27,304 bases of DNA, from positions 1-27,304 of the forward strand of contig UQKD01000031.1 of the NCBI GenBank assembly GCA_900541585.1. Direction: 5' to 3'. The notes under the pieces were generated by a model. The model was not told the DNA's origin and did not search any database. It saw only the letters and a program-made list of their open reading frames with translations. Position numbers and translations under genes: made by a program. The DNA comes from an uncultured Alistipes sp. Lineage in GTDB: Bacteria > Bacteroidota > Bacteroidia > Bacteroidales > Rikenellaceae. Positions 1-8,114 of this stretch are shown one piece after another. Every line of letters starts with the position of its first letter. The stretch's first letter is position 1.

Positions 1-576
1 ATCATCGCCACGCAGCGTCCCGACGTGAAGGTCATCACGGGCGGCATCAAGGCCAATTTCCCGGCCCGCATCGCCTTCCGCGTGATGCAGATGATCGACT
101 CGCGCACGATCATCGACCAGCCGGGGGCCAACCAGCTCATCGGCCGGGGCGATATGCTCTTCTCGAAGGACGGCGACCTGACGCGCATCCAGTGTGCGCT
201 GGTCGAGACCCGCGAGGTCGAGCGCATTTGCGAATACATCTCCAAACAGCAGGGCTATACCGAGGCCTACACGCTGCCCGACTATACGCCCGACGGCGGC
301 GACGGCGCTCAGATGGGCAGCGAGGAGTCCTCGGCGCCCGTGAAATACGACTCGCTCTTCGCCGAGATCGCCCGCGACGCCGTGTCCGGGGGGCAGATTT
401 CGACCTCGATGATCCAGCGCAACTACGAGGTGGGCTTCAACCGTGCGGGCCGCATCATGATGCAGCTCGAAAGGGCCGGCATCGTCGGCCGCCAGCAGGG
501 GGCTAAGCCGCGCGACATCCTCTACCACGACATGCCTTCGCTGGAGGCGAAATTGCAGGAACTGGGGCTTTTTTAA
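1..576 (+). CDS. ftsK: DNA translocase FtsK, C-terminal part (5' truncated)
   Basis: The reading frame is open from base 1, so the gene enters from outside the window; 191 residues are visible. The first residues (IIATQRPDVKVITGGIKANF) match the end of the RecA-like motor domain of FtsK/SpoIIIE, a hexameric ATPase at the septum that pumps chromosome ends into daughter cells and activates XerCD at dif. The last ~70 residues, with GGQISTSMIQRNYEVGFNRA followed by GRIMMQLERAGIVG, form the winged-helix gamma domain that reads polar KOPS-type sequences. The Walker motifs and membrane part lie upstream of the window. The LolA-like gene starts 13 bp downstream, a pairing commonly seen in Bacteroidota. 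Identity is secure; only the 5' end is missing. Confidence 0.95.
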   Translation: MIATQRPDVKVITGGIKANFPARIAFRVMQMIDSRTIIDQPGANQLIGRGDMLFSKDGDLTRIQCALVETREVERICEYISKQQGYTEAYTLPDYTPDGGDGAQMGSEESSAPVKYDSLFAEIARDAVSGGQISTSMIQRNYEVGFNRAGRIMMQLERAGIVGRQQGAKPRDILYHDMPSLEAKLQELGLF

Positions 577-589
577 ACCGACTCTGACG

Positions 590-1192
590 ATGAAACGACT
601 TTTTGTCCTGCTGGCCCTCGCGACGGGCCTTTGCACGGCTTCGGCCGCCGGCCGCGCCACGGAGATCCTGGAGCGCCTTGCGGCGGGTTTCCGCGCGATG
701 GACGGCTACGGCGTGAAGTTCGGGGTTGCCTCGGGCGACTACGAAGCCCGCGGCAGCTATGCCGTGGAAGGCGGGGGCTATTACCTCGTACTGGGCGACG
801 CGGAGGTTTTCGCCGACGGCGCGGTGCGCCGCGAGGTCGACAACCGCCGCCGCGAGGTGACCGTCACGGAGGTCGACACCGCGAGCCGGAATATCCTGAA
901 CAATCCGGTCCGGGCGTTCGATTTCCTGGGCAGCGAATACACGCCGTCGCTCGTCTCCGAGACCGGCGGCCGCGCCGTCGTGCGGCTGACGCCCGCCGCC
1001 GGGAATGACTCCCCGGCAGGCGACGTCACGCTGACGGTCGACACCGCGACGATGCGTCCCCTGTCGCTCTCCTACGACTACGACGGCGAACAGGTGCTGG
1101 TGACCGTGCTGGAGGTCGCACCCCTTGCGGGGCACGTCCGGCGGTTCGATCCGAAAAATTATGAGGGCTACGAATTTATCGACTTCCGCTGA
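590..1192 (+). CDS. LolA-like outer-membrane lipoprotein carrier protein
   Basis: This 200-residue protein begins with a signal peptide (MKRLFVLLALATGLCTASAA), so it should be periplasmic. The mature part is a beta-rich domain of about 180 residues with alternating strands and the segment MRPLSLSYDYDGEQVLVTVL, which fits the LolA/LolB fold that shields lipid chains of lipoproteins between inner and outer membrane. Its place directly behind ftsK (13 bp) supports the assignment, because Bacteroidota commonly carry a LolA homologue there. The sequence has no lipobox cysteine, so it is a soluble carrier and not a LolB-type lipoprotein. The last 32 bp overlap the next gene if that gene starts at 1161. 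The family call is fairly safe; the client lipoproteins are unknown. Confidence 0.75.
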   Translation: MKRLFVLLALATGLCTASAAGRATEILERLAAGFRAMDGYGVKFGVASGDYEARGSYAVEGGGYYLVLGDAEVFADGAVRREVDNRRREVTVTEVDTASRNILNNPVRAFDFLGSEYTPSLVSETGGRAVVRLTPAAGNDSPAGDVTLTVDTATMRPLSLSYDYDGEQVLVTVLEVAPLAGHVRRFDPKNYEGYEFIDFR

Positions 1193-2189
1193 CCGGATCC
1201 GCCGCGCGGTAGGTGGTCTCCGCCGGAGACTTTGGGGGCTTCGTCGGGGACTTTGCGGTCTCCGCCGGGCGGTATGCTGCGCGCTGCTGTTGCCGGCGGC
1301 GTTTCCCGCGCATGCGCAGCGGTCGCTGTCGCTGACGCGCGACGGCGGGCATCTCTACGCCGAAGTCCTGTTGCAGGATTCGGTCCCGGCGCGGGCCATG
1401 CTCGAATCGGGAATTGCCTTTCCGCTGATCGACAGTGCGCTCGTGTGGTCGCATCCCGATCTTTTCCGACCTGAAAAACTCGACTCCGCGGTCCGTTTCC
1501 GCATGGCTGCCGGAGCGAACTACGCGGCGCGTTACAAACTGGCTCCCGGCCTCTCGGTGAACGGCTCCCGTAGCCTGTGCGACGCTTACGTGGTGGATAT
1601 GGGCGGTCATAAGGGCGATCTGCTCTGGCCGCTGAACCGGTTTACGACCGACAGCGCCGCGGCGCCCGGCATTTTCGGACTCGACATCGCCCGGGGACGT
1701 CTGGAACTGCTCGCGGAGGAGGAATTGCCCGGTGACGGCTGGACGGCCTATGCCATGACGCGCGACGAACGGTCGGGCATGTACTGCCTCCGGGGGTTGC
1801 TGGCGCTTGTCAACGACCGCGGCCGCCGCACCGCAGAACAGGCGGAACTGGTCGTGGATCTGGGCAACGCCATGCTGCTGGCGCTCTTTACCTACAAGCC
1901 CGAAGTGAAAAAGTTCGTTTCCCGGGCGCGCATTCCGGAACTGGAAGGGCGAACTCCCGCCGGCAAACGGCTGCCGGTGCTGCAACCGGCCGCGGTGACT
2001 TTTCTGGACGCCTATACTTTCCGCGGCCGGCCGGTGCTGCTGCTTGAAAACCGGATGCGGCTTCCGGGCCACGGTTTTCTGGGCATCCGTTTCTTCGAAC
2101 GTTTCCGCGTGATTTTCGACTTCCGCCGTGCGCAGCTCCGGATCGCGGAGCCGTCGCCAGCCGACGGCGCGGACCTTTCTATCGGTTGA
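1161..2189 (+). CDS. secreted retropepsin-like (clan AA) protein with degenerate active-site motifs
   Basis: I chose ATG 1161 (342 residues) over the upstream ATG at 1125, because it removes 12 residues lying entirely over the preceding gene; either start overlaps that gene. The N-terminus is a long arginine-rich region, then a hydrophobic core and an AHAQ cleavage site near residue 53, so export is likely. The rest resembles the two-lobed aspartyl-protease-like proteins of Bacteroidota. The first lobe has MLESGIAFPLID (residues 80-91) where an active enzyme has L-D-T-G, and the second has VVDLGNAMLLAL where D-T-G would be expected. A motif FLGIRFFERFRVIFDF near the C-terminus matches the family's closing strand. 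Catalysis is doubtful. The N-terminal region contains a 21-bp tandem repeat. The fold call is an inference from short motifs. Confidence 0.55.
   Translation: MRATNLSTSADRIRRAVGGLRRRLWGLRRGLCGLRRAVCCALLLPAAFPAHAQRSLSLTRDGGHLYAEVLLQDSVPARAMLESGIAFPLIDSALVWSHPDLFRPEKLDSAVRFRMAAGANYAARYKLAPGLSVNGSRSLCDAYVVDMGGHKGDLLWPLNRFTTDSAAAPGIFGLDIARGRLELLAEEELPGDGWTAYAMTRDERSGMYCLRGLLALVNDRGRRTAEQAELVVDLGNAMLLALFTYKPEVKKFVSRARIPELEGRTPAGKRLPVLQPAAVTFLDAYTFRGRPVLLLENRMRLPGHGFLGIRFFERFRVIFDFRRAQLRIAEPSPADGADLSIG
1215..1277 (+). repeat. three imperfect 21-bp tandem repeats inside a signal-peptide region
   Basis: Units lie at 1215-1235, 1236-1256 and 1257-1277 and share the pattern GGNCTNCGNCGGNGACTTTGN, the third unit diverging at its end. 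They are in frame and encode GLRRRLW, GLRRGLC and GLRRAVC, which make the basic N-region ahead of the hydrophobic core. The repeat length is a multiple of three, so copy-number change would keep the frame and only alter the number of arginines. Confidence 0.7.
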
Positions 2190-2479
2190 AATAATCGTCG
2201 TGCGGTCCCGTATTTCCGCAGCCCGCAGTTTCCGCACTCCTTGCGGTTCCTGCCGCACCTGCGATTTTGGCAACGCCTGTGACTTCTACGGGCTCCGGGA
2301 TTCTTCTGGTTTCTGCCGGTTCTCTCCTTCTGCGGCCCTTCGCGGCCTGCGGCGACCCGTGTTTTTGCCGGCAAACTGCCGGGATATTTTTTTCAGGGCG
2401 TCAGATCGCCGGAAAAGGGGCAAAAACGGGGTGCTCCGTCGAAAATATCGCACGCGCGAAGCAGATTTATTCCTCTAAA
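2190..2479. other. non-coding stretch with no recognisable gene
   Basis: Between the retropepsin-like gene and the gyrA promoter the sequence is rich in C, T and short TGCGG/CTGCCG words. Open frames here encode only Arg/Ser/Cys-rich products without a family resemblance. I see no terminator with a T-run and no RNA gene. It may be decayed sequence. Confidence 0.4.
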
Positions 2480-2511
2480 GTTGCTCAAATCGGAAATAAA
2501 TCGTATTTTTG
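2480..2511 (+). promoter_or_regulatory. predicted Bacteroidota promoter upstream of gyrA
   Basis: A -33-like GTTG at 2480-2483 is followed after 20 bp by TATTTTTG at 2504-2511, which matches the TAnnTTTG -7 consensus exactly. It implies a leader of roughly 245 bases before gyrA, and that leader would contain the structured repeat at 2625-2714. Confidence 0.6.
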
Positions 2512-2624
2512 TTCGTTAAAAAAGTGGTAATTTGAAGGTATCGACGGCCGGGCCGGACTGTCTTTGCAGGAATGGAGCCGAGGATCGGATGGCAATATCC
2601 TAACCCACAGTTTCGGAAATCCCG

Positions 2625-2714
2625 ATTTTGCCGCGAAGCGGCACCAAGTTCCCTCCGAGGAGGGGATTTAGGGGAGGGTCAGAATTGCAAACGCCGCCAT
2701 GAGCGGCGAACGAG
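2625..2714 (+). repeat. structured intergenic repeat, copy A
   Basis: The core at 2651-2683 reads CCCTCC-GA-GGAGGGG, then a purine-rich track ending in GGGAGGGTCAGA. A second stem, CGCCGC/GCGGCG around CATGA, follows at about 2691-2708. A diverged copy in the opposite orientation lies at 17322-17400. From GGGTCAGA onward I aligned 35 columns by eye, with 26 matches and no gaps. Both copies are intergenic. Confidence 0.6.
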
Positions 2715-2760
2715 TCCGGCGGATCGTGGTATCGGTGCAAAAAGTTTTAAACGGTAAATA

Positions 2761-5307
2761 ATGTTAACTGAAGAAGAAAAGAATGCCGGTTTGACGGGGC
2801 GTATCATCCCCATCAATATCGAAGAGCAGATGAAATCGGCGTACATCGACTACTCGATGTCGGTCATCGTGTCGCGTGCGCTGCCTGACGTGCGCGACGG
2901 CATGAAACCCGTGCACCGCCGCATCCTCTACGATATGAGCGCGGAGCTGAACCTCTACTCCGACAAACCCACCCGTAAGTCCGCCCGTATCGTCGGCGAC
3001 GTGCTCGGTAAGTTCCACCCCCACGGCGACACGTCGGTCTACGACGCGATGGTCCGCCTGGCGCAGGACTGGTCGATGCGTTACCCGCTGGTCGACGGGC
3101 AGGGTAACTTCGGTTCGATGGACGGCGACTCACCCGCCGCCATGCGTTACACCGAGGCCCGCATGAAGAAAATCACGGACGAAGTGATGGCCGACATCGA
3201 CAAGGAGACGGTCGACTGGACGCTGAACTTCGACGATACGATCCCCGAACCCACGGTCCTGCCCACGAAAATCCCGCTGCTGATCGTCAACGGCGCCAGC
3301 GGTATCGCCGTCGGTATGGCCACGAACATGGCTCCGCACAACCTTTCGGAGGTGGTGGACGCCTGCTGCGCCTATATCGACAACCCGGAGATCACGGGCG
3401 AGGAGCTGCTGCACTACGTCAAGGGTCCCGACTTTCCCACGGGCGGTATCATCTACGGCTACGAGGGTGTGAAGGAGGCGATGCTGACGGGCCGCGGCCG
3501 CGTGATGATGCGCGCCAAGACCGACATCGAGCATACGCCCAGCGGCCGGGAGTGCATCGTCATCACGGAGATTCCCTACATGATCAACAAGGCCGAGATG
3601 ATTAAGAAGATCGCCGACATGATCAACGACAAGAAGATCGACGGCATCTCCTACATCAACGACGAGTCGGACCGCAACGGCCTGCGGATCATCATTATCC
3701 TGAAGCACGACGCCGTTGCGAGCGTGGTGCTCAACACGCTGTTCAAGAACACGCCGCTGCAAACGTCGTTCGCCGTGAACAACATCGCGCTGGTCAACGG
3801 CCGGCCGCAGATGCTGCCGATGCGCGACCTGATCAAATACTTCATCGAGCACCGCCACGACGTCGTCGTGCGCCGCACGCGCTTCGACAAGCGCAAGGCC
3901 GAGGAGCGTCTGCACATCGTGCAGGGCCTGCTGATCGCACAGGACAACATCGACGAGATCGTGCGCATCATCCGCGCCTCGCAGACGCCCGACGCCGCCA
4001 AGCAGACGATGATCGAGCGTTTCGCGCTGTCGGACATTCAGGCTTCGGCCATCATCGAAATGCGCCTGCGCGCCCTGACGGGACTCGAAAGGGGCAAGCT
4101 GCTCGCCGAGCGCGACGAACTGGAGAAACTGATCGCCCACCTGACGGAGGTGCTTGCGAACGTCGGCCTGCAAATGCAGATCATCAAGGACGAGCTGCTG
4201 GAGATGAAGGAGAAGTACGGCGACGAACGCCGCTCGGAGATCGTCTATGCTTCGGAGGAGTTCAATCCCGAGGATTTCTACGCCGACGACGACATGGTGA
4301 TCACCATTTCGCACATGGGTTACATCAAGCGCACGCCGCTGGCCGAATACCGCACGCAGAACCGCGGCGGAGTGGGGGCCAAGGGCAGCGCCACGCGCGA
4401 CGAGGACTTCATCGAGCACATCTACGTGGCTTCGATGCACAACACGATGCTCTTCTTCACGGAGAAGGGCCGCTGCTACTGGCTCAAGGTCTACGAGATT
4501 CCGGAAGGCGCCCGTTCGTCGAAGGGCCGTGCCATCCAGAACGTCATCCAGATCGAGCCGGACGACAAGGTCCGCGCCTACATCAACGTCAAGAGCCTGG
4601 CCGATGCGGAGTATGTGAACGACAACTACATCATCATGTGCACCAAGGACGGCACGATCAAGAAGACCAAGCTGGAGGCCTACTCGCGTCCGCGCCAGAA
4701 CGGCGTCAACGCCATCGTCATCCGCGAGGGCGACCAGCTGATCGAGGCCAAGCTCACCAGCGGCAACGCCGAGGTGTTGATCGCCGCCCGCGACGGCAAG
4801 GCCATCCGTTTCAACGAGTCGACGGTGCGTCCGATCGGGCGTGTCGGGGCCGGTGTGCGCGGCATCTCGATCGAGGACGGGGACGAGGTGATCGGCATGA
4901 TCTGCGTGGAACCCGATTCGAAGCAGGATGTGCTGGTATTGAGCGAGAACGGCTACGGCAAGCGTACCGATCTGGACGAATACCGCATCACCAACCGCGG
5001 CGGAAAGGGCGTGAAGACCATCAACATTACGGAAAAGACAGGCAAACTCATATCGATCCAGGCCGTCACCGACGACAACGACCTGATGATCATCAACCGT
5101 TCGGGACTCACCATACGCACCGCCGTCGGGCAGATCCGCCTTGCGGGCCGCGCTACGCAGGGTGTGCGTATCATCAACCTCCGCGAGGGCGATGCCATTG
5201 CTTCGGTGATGGCCGTGCCGGCTGCCGGGGAAGAGGAAGAAGTGCAGCCCGCGGAAGGCGTTGAGACCGGAGGCGAAACCCCCGGAACCGCTCCCGCGGA
5301 GGAATAA
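2761..5307 (+). CDS. gyrA: DNA gyrase subunit A
   Basis: This 848-residue protein is the strand-breaking subunit of gyrase, which with GyrB introduces negative supercoils. The N-terminal part (about 1-500) has the winged-helix/tower core with the catalytic tyrosine Y130 in AAMRYTEAR. The quinolone-determining segment [12 protein letters not shown] spans residues 86-97, so the position equivalent to E. coli Ser83 is Thr91 and that of Asp87 is Asp95. The C-terminal beta-pinwheel (about 505-820) carries [10 protein letters not shown] at 533-542 in place of the classical QRRGGKG box, and a further NRGGKG motif later. The protein ends in an acidic Glu/Pro/Gly tail. Length and motifs fit GyrA better than the related ParC. 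The start is the first ATG, preceded by an AT-rich stretch and no clear Shine-Dalgarno. A promoter is predicted at 2480-2511. Confidence 0.95.
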   Translation: MLTEEEKNAGLTGRIIPINIEEQMKSAYIDYSMSVIVSRALPDVRDGMKPVHRRILYDMSAELNLYSDKPTRKSARIVGDVLGKFHPHGDTSVYDAMVRLAQDWSMRYPLVDGQGNFGSMDGDSPAAMRYTEARMKKITDEVMADIDKETVDWTLNFDDTIPEPTVLPTKIPLLIVNGASGIAVGMATNMAPHNLSEVVDACCAYIDNPEITGEELLHYVKGPDFPTGGIIYGYEGVKEAMLTGRGRVMMRAKTDIEHTPSGRECIVITEIPYMINKAEMIKKIADMINDKKIDGISYINDESDRNGLRIIIILKHDAVASVVLNTLFKNTPLQTSFAVNNIALVNGRPQMLPMRDLIKYFIEHRHDVVVRRTRFDKRKAEERLHIVQGLLIAQDNIDEIVRIIRASQTPDAAKQTMIERFALSDIQASAIIEMRLRALTGLERGKLLAERDELEKLIAHLTEVLANVGLQMQIIKDELLEMKEKYGDERRSEIVYASEEFNPEDFYADDDMVITISHMGYIKRTPLAEYRTQNRGGVGAKGSATRDEDFIEHIYVASMHNTMLFFTEKGRCYWLKVYEIPEGARSSKGRAIQNVIQIEPDDKVRAYINVKSLADAEYVNDNYIIMCTKDGTIKKTKLEAYSRPRQNGVNAIVIREGDQLIEAKLTSGNAEVLIAARDGKAIRFNESTVRPIGRVGAGVRGISIEDGDEVIGMICVEPDSKQDVLVLSENGYGKRTDLDEYRITNRGGKGVKTINITEKTGKLISIQAVTDDNDLMIINRSGLTIRTAVGQIRLAGRATQGVRIINLREGDAIASVMAVPAAGEEEEVQPAEGVETGGETPGTAPAEE

Positions 5308-5346
5308 GAAAAAGAAACAACAAAAACTTTAAAATTTCAGTTTACC

Positions 5347-6693
5347 ATGAAGAAAACGATTTTGACGGCTCTTGCGGCGCTGCTCGTGGCAGTTCCCGCC
5401 GTGAAGGCCCAGAAAGTGAACAAGGAAGCCCTTCTCGCCAAGATCGAAAAGAGCGACGCCGACATCGCCAACGAGAAGAAGGCGGCGAAGGCAGCAACGT
5501 GGCTCGCCCGCGGCAAGGCTTTCTACGAGGTGGCGGTGGAGCCTACGAAAAGCATCTTCGCCAACATGGAACCTGCGATGCTGAAACTGGCTGTCGGCGA
5601 ACCCAAGTCGACGACGAAGGAGACGCTCAACGGCACGGAGTACGACGCATGGGTGTATCCCTATTTCACGGCTTATGTCAAGGACAACAAGGTCGTGACG
5701 TGGAAGCAGAGCAAGTGGGTGCTGAAAGACGCCCCCAAGAAGGCCATCGAGGCTTACAACAAGGCTTATGAACTCGATCCCAAGACGGCCGACAAGGTCA
5801 AGGAGGGGCTGAAGCAGGTCAGCGACTTCTGCTCGCAGGTGGGCAACGTCGGCATCGACTCGGGCAACTACGTCGAGGCCGCCGACGCTTACGTGACGGC
5901 TTTCGAAGCGCAGTCCAGCCCGGCTTACGAGAAGGCCGATCCCGCGCTGCTCTACTATGCGGGTTACCTGCTGACCGTCGACGGTTCGAACAATTCCAAG
6001 TCGTTCGCCAAGGGCGGCGAGTACCTGACCAAGGCCATCGACCTGGGTTATGCCGACGAGGAGGGCAATATCTACTACTACCTCTTCCACTGCCTCTACG
6101 GACAGAAGGACCTCGACAAGGGGAATATCATGAAAGCGAAGGATGTGCTGCTGACGGGTATCGGGAAGTTCCCGAAGAACGAGCGCATCCTCGACGGACT
6201 GATGCAGCTTTACACTGCGGAGCAGGGCGTGGGCGACCCCGCCGACCTGATCGCGCTGATCGACAAGGCCATCGAGGACAACCCGTCGAACGTGGACCTC
6301 TGGTTCGGCCGCGGCCGTATCTTCTATGCGCTGAAGGACTACGACCAGAGCATCGAATCGTTCAAGAAGGTCGTGGAGCTGAAGCCCGACCTGTTCGAAG
6401 GCAACTACTACCTGGGTGTGTTCTACACGATCAAGGGCGACGCGCTCAACAAGGAGATGAACGAGAAGCAGTACAGCAGCCAGTCGGTTTACGACGCCGA
6501 TCTGAAAGTTGTCAACGATGTCTACAAGGAGGCCGTGCCCTGGTTCGAGAAGGCTCACCAGATCAAGCCCGACGATGTCGACACGCTGGAGTTCCTCAAG
6601 TCCATCTGCTTCCGTCTACGCGACGAGGCCGGCATCATGGAGAAGTACAACACCTACAATGCCCTTTACAAGCAGGTGAAAGGCATCGAATAG
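5347..6693 (+). CDS. secreted tetratricopeptide repeat protein
   Basis: This 448-residue protein has a clear signal peptide (MKKTILTALAALLVAVPAVKAQ) and is expected in the periplasm. The mature protein is largely alpha-helical with TPR motifs; the clearest is NVDLWFGRGRIFYALKDYDQ followed by SIESFKKVVELKPD and a second unit beginning FEGNYYLGVFYTIKGDA. Another repeat-like helix pair, AIEAYNKAYELDP, sits near residue 135. TPR arrays are protein-interaction scaffolds, and no catalytic domain is visible. The gene lies 39 bp after gyrA with no terminator between, so it may be read partly from the gyrA promoter. Two hairpins follow its stop codon. The family is clear, the partner unknown. Confidence 0.8.
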   Translation: MKKTILTALAALLVAVPAVKAQKVNKEALLAKIEKSDADIANEKKAAKAATWLARGKAFYEVAVEPTKSIFANMEPAMLKLAVGEPKSTTKETLNGTEYDAWVYPYFTAYVKDNKVVTWKQSKWVLKDAPKKAIEAYNKAYELDPKTADKVKEGLKQVSDFCSQVGNVGIDSGNYVEAADAYVTAFEAQSSPAYEKADPALLYYAGYLLTVDGSNNSKSFAKGGEYLTKAIDLGYADEEGNIYYYLFHCLYGQKDLDKGNIMKAKDVLLTGIGKFPKNERILDGLMQLYTAEQGVGDPADLIALIDKAIEDNPSNVDLWFGRGRIFYALKDYDQSIESFKKVVELKPDLFEGNYYLGVFYTIKGDALNKEMNEKQYSSQSVYDADLKVVNDVYKEAVPWFEKAHQIKPDDVDTLEFLKSICFRLRDEAGIMEKYNTYNALYKQVKGIE

Positions 6694-6702
6694 CCGCTTG
6701 AT

Positions 6703-6743
6703 GGGCGGGATTCAGCGGTGATAGTTCGCCGGTCCCGCCCTTT
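6703..6743 (+). terminator. hairpin after the TPR gene
   Basis: GGGCGGGA at 6703-6710 pairs perfectly with TCCCGCCC at 6733-6740, followed by TTT. The loop contains a smaller CGG/CCG pairing. The T-run is short, so this is a weaker candidate than the hairpin at 6789. Confidence 0.5.
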
Positions 6744-6788
6744 GAACGGAGTTGCGCTGCCGTCCGTTCGGCAGACGTTATGAAAAAT

Positions 6789-6815
6789 GCCCGGCTGGAA
6801 AGCCGGGCGTTTTTG
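6789..6815 (+). terminator. intrinsic terminator between convergent genes
   Basis: GCCCGGCT (6789-6796), loop GGAA, AGCCGGGC (6801-6808), then GTTTTTGTTTT. Five A bases precede the stem (6783-6787), so it could also act on the minus strand and serve the convergent sugar-kinase gene. Confidence 0.8.
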
Positions 6816-6901
6816 TTTTGAAATGGAACGGGCGCAGAATCGCAGATAAGGTTTTGGGGACTGTCCCTGCGCATCCTGGATCCCGGCTTTCAGCCAGGCG
6901 G

Positions 6902-7948
6902 TTAGCGGGCGATGCGGCCCGAGACGGAGCCGCGGGCCAGCTGTTCGACCTCCGCGGCCGTGAACTGGTTGTAGTCGCCCGGCACGGTGTTTTTCAATGC
7001 GCAGGCCGCGGTTCCGAAGTCCAGCGCAAACTGTGCGTCGCCGGGATGTGCGGCCATTCCGTAGAGCAATCCGCCCACGAAGGCGTCGCCCACGCCGACA
7101 CAGTCGACCACGGGGTCGATGTCGTAAACCCGTGCGGAGAGCAGACGCCCGCCCGTGTAGAGCGTCCCCGAGATCAGGTGGTGGTTGGCGCTCAACACGC
7201 TGCGCAGTCCGAAGACGATGCTCCGGCAGCGGGGGAAGCGCGCCGCAACCTGTGCCGAAGCCCGTTCGTAACCCGCCGTGTCGGGACGGTAGCCGGCGTC
7301 GCGGGCCGCAAACTGCGGCAGCTGCATGCCGAGCACCTTCTCGTATTCGTCGTCCGTGCCGAAGAAGGCGTCGCACTGCTCCATCAGCGGCGGCAGCACC
7401 TCCTGCGGCTCCTTGCCGTATTTCCAGAGGTTCTTGCGGTAGTTGATGTCGCACGAGACGGTCAGTCCCGCCGCGCGTGCCGCCGCAATCGCCTCGGCGC
7501 ACACGGCCGCCGTGTCGGCGCTCACCGCGGCCGAAATCCCCGACCAGTGGAACCACGAGGCGCCGCGGAAGACGCCGGCCCAGTCGATCATCCCCGGTTG
7601 CAGGGTGTCGAAGGCCGAGTCGGCGCGGTCGTAGACGACGTGCGACGAGCGCATCGCGGCGGCCTCCTCCATGTAGTAAATCCCGAGCCGCTTGCCGCCG
7701 CGCAGGATGCCGTCCGTCCGTACGCCGTAGCGGCGCAGGTCGTCGATGCAGGCGTCGGCTACCCGGTTGTCCGGCAGGCGGGTGACGAATTCGCTTTGCA
7801 GGCCGTAGTTGGCGAGCGATACGGCGACGTTGGCCTCGCTTCCGCCGTAGCTGGCGCGGAAGAGGTTCGTCTGGTTGAAACGCAGGTAATCGGGCGGCGT
7901 GAGCCGCATCATGATCTCCCCGAAGGTAACGATCTTTTGTCTGTCCAT
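6902..7948 (-). CDS. PfkB-family sugar kinase, paralogue of 2-keto-3-deoxygluconate kinase
   Basis: This 348-residue ribokinase-fold protein resembles the kdgK product at 10857 along its whole length (shared blocks YGG-EANVAVS-ANYG, GIYY-E, WFHWSGI, NY/FRK-LW). The C-terminal PfkB signature reads DCVGVGDAFVGG, with catalytic base D288. Y106 and R108 in VVYDR match the Tyr/Arg pair that binds KDG in KDG kinases (Y103/R105 in the neighbour), but the preceding PSK is SSH here. It most likely phosphorylates KDG or a related keto-deoxy sugar acid. It has its own promoter (7970-8001) and is separated from the DUF4861 gene by two hairpins. Family certain; exact substrate inferred. Confidence 0.85.
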   Translation of the reverse strand: MDRQKIVTFGEIMMRLTPPDYLRFNQTNLFRASYGGSEANVAVSLANYGLQSEFVTRLPDNRVADACIDDLRRYGVRTDGILRGGKRLGIYYMEEAAAMRSSHVVYDRADSAFDTLQPGMIDWAGVFRGASWFHWSGISAAVSADTAAVCAEAIAAARAAGLTVSCDINYRKNLWKYGKEPQEVLPPLMEQCDAFFGTDDEYEKVLGMQLPQFAARDAGYRPDTAGYERASAQVAARFPRCRSIVFGLRSVLSANHHLISGTLYTGGRLLSARVYDIDPVVDCVGVGDAFVGGLLYGMAAHPGDAQFALDFGTAACALKNTVPGDYNQFTAAEVEQLARGSVSGRIAR

Positions 7949-7969
7949 GATTTTTGTGAATAGGAATTA

Positions 7970-8001
7970 CAAATATAGGTAAAAAGCCGGACAACTGCAA
8001 G
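7970..8001 (-). promoter_or_regulatory. predicted promoter of the PfkB kinase gene
   Basis: On the minus strand CTTG (8001-7998) is followed after 20 bp by TATATTTG (7977-7970), a full match to TAnnTTTG. The start codon at 7948 would then have a leader of about 15-20 bases. Confidence 0.65.
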
Positions 8002-8040
8002 ACCGGATGGCACCCGGTTCGGGAAAAGGCTCCGACATGT

Positions 8041-8070
8041 GAAAGGCCCGGTCGTCGGACCGGGCCTTTC
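8041..8070. terminator. perfect 13-bp hairpin downstream of the DUF4861 gene
   Basis: GAAAGGCCCGGTC (8041-8053) and its exact complement (8058-8070) enclose the loop GTCG. There is no long T-run after it on either strand, so it may mainly protect the 3' end or assist the neighbouring hairpin. Confidence 0.65.
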
Positions 8071-8072
8071 GG

Positions 8073-8103
8073 AAAAGGCAGGACGTTATGCCTGCCCTTT
8101 TTT
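8073..8103 (-). terminator. terminator of the DUF4861 gene, active on either strand
   Basis: GGCAGG (8077-8082) pairs with CCTGCC (8091-8096). On the minus strand the stem is followed by TTTT (8076-8073), and on the plus strand by C and six T bases (8098-8103). It lies immediately after the DUF4861 stop codon, separated by a run of eight G/C pairs at 8104-8111. Confidence 0.7.
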
Positions 8104-8114
8104 GGGGGGGGCTT

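Noticed and set aside
2128..2530. Small plus-strand frames (87-116 codons) between the retropepsin-like gene and gyrA
   Set aside because: Products are Arg/Ser/Cys-rich without resemblance to a family, overlap each other in different frames, and end at the predicted gyrA promoter.
3130..4440. 436-codon minus-strand frame opposite gyrA
   Set aside because: Antisense shadow of a highly conserved gene; no independent promoter, start context or motifs.
8104..8111. Run of eight G bases as a possible phase-variable tract in the DUF4861 gene
   Set aside because: The tract lies just downstream of the DUF4861 stop codon (8115-8117 on the minus strand), so slippage would not change the protein.
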